A stretch of DNA of 12,327 nucleotides. Source: Dehalococcoidia bacterium. Lineage in GTDB: Bacteria > Chloroflexota > Dehalococcoidia > SAR202 > UBA11138. The position numbers were made by a program, and so were the translations under genes. Below are positions 12,319-12,327 of this stretch, piece after piece (position 1 is the stretch's first letter; every line of letters begins with the position of its first letter). The stretch lies in NCBI GenBank assembly GCA_012270625.1, contig JAAXHZ010000029.1:1-12327 (forward strand), written 5' to 3'. The notes beneath the pieces were generated by a model. The model did not search any database and was not told where the DNA came from. It saw only the letters and a program-made list of their open reading frames with translations.

Positions 12319-12327
12319 TGACCTAAG

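Overview
The window looks like accessory-rich chromosome from a free-living, moderately GC-rich bacterium. My best guess is a Chloroflexota of the SAR202/Dehalococcoidia type. That guess rests on the company of flavin-dependent luciferase-like oxidoreductases, a mandelate racemase-like enolase, a PAC2 protein, many small toxin-antitoxin loci, and dispersed GC-rich palindromic repeats. It is an inference from gene content; no ribosomal or other phylogenetic marker is present.

Layout. Positions 1-250 hold three partial or full copies of a palindromic repeat and a 24-bp tandem repeat that runs into the first gene. Positions 222-1734 (+) carry an exported, membrane-anchored protein and a potassium-channel gene reduced to its two ends. 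Positions 1781-2379 (-) are a VapBC toxin-antitoxin pair. Positions 2460-2939 contain no convincing gene but hold a rod-like 102-base inverted-repeat element. Positions 2940-4374 (+) carry an OB-fold lipoprotein coupled to a zinc-ribbon DUF805 membrane protein, then a Nudix hydrolase. Positions 4497-4620 are a structured, possibly transcribed element ending in a terminator-like hairpin. Positions 4736-5107 (-) are a decayed transposase C-terminus abutting a shortened HicB, followed by HicA (5116-5606). A pair of REP-like palindromes sits at 5821-5920.

From 5939 the sequence becomes GC-rich and orderly. A (-) operon encodes a PAC2 protein and an alpha/beta hydrolase (5939-7727). Next come a DUF433 antitoxin and the remnant of its DUF5615 partner (7765-8134, -). 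A divergent (+) operon of an LLM oxidoreductase, an MR-type enolase and an SsuD-like monooxygenase (8226-11452) follows, then a convergent gene for a coiled-coil protein with a PD-(D/E)XK-like C-terminus (11477-12166, -). The window closes with an inverted copy of the repeat that opens it.

Working together: the three-gene (+) operon most likely oxidises or dehydrates a small organic, possibly organosulfur, substrate. The left half is a plastic zone with three toxin-antitoxin loci, a dead transposase and two genes damaged by internal deletion. The least explained items are the two structured non-coding elements (2801-2902 and 4497-4620). Neither is proven to be transcribed.
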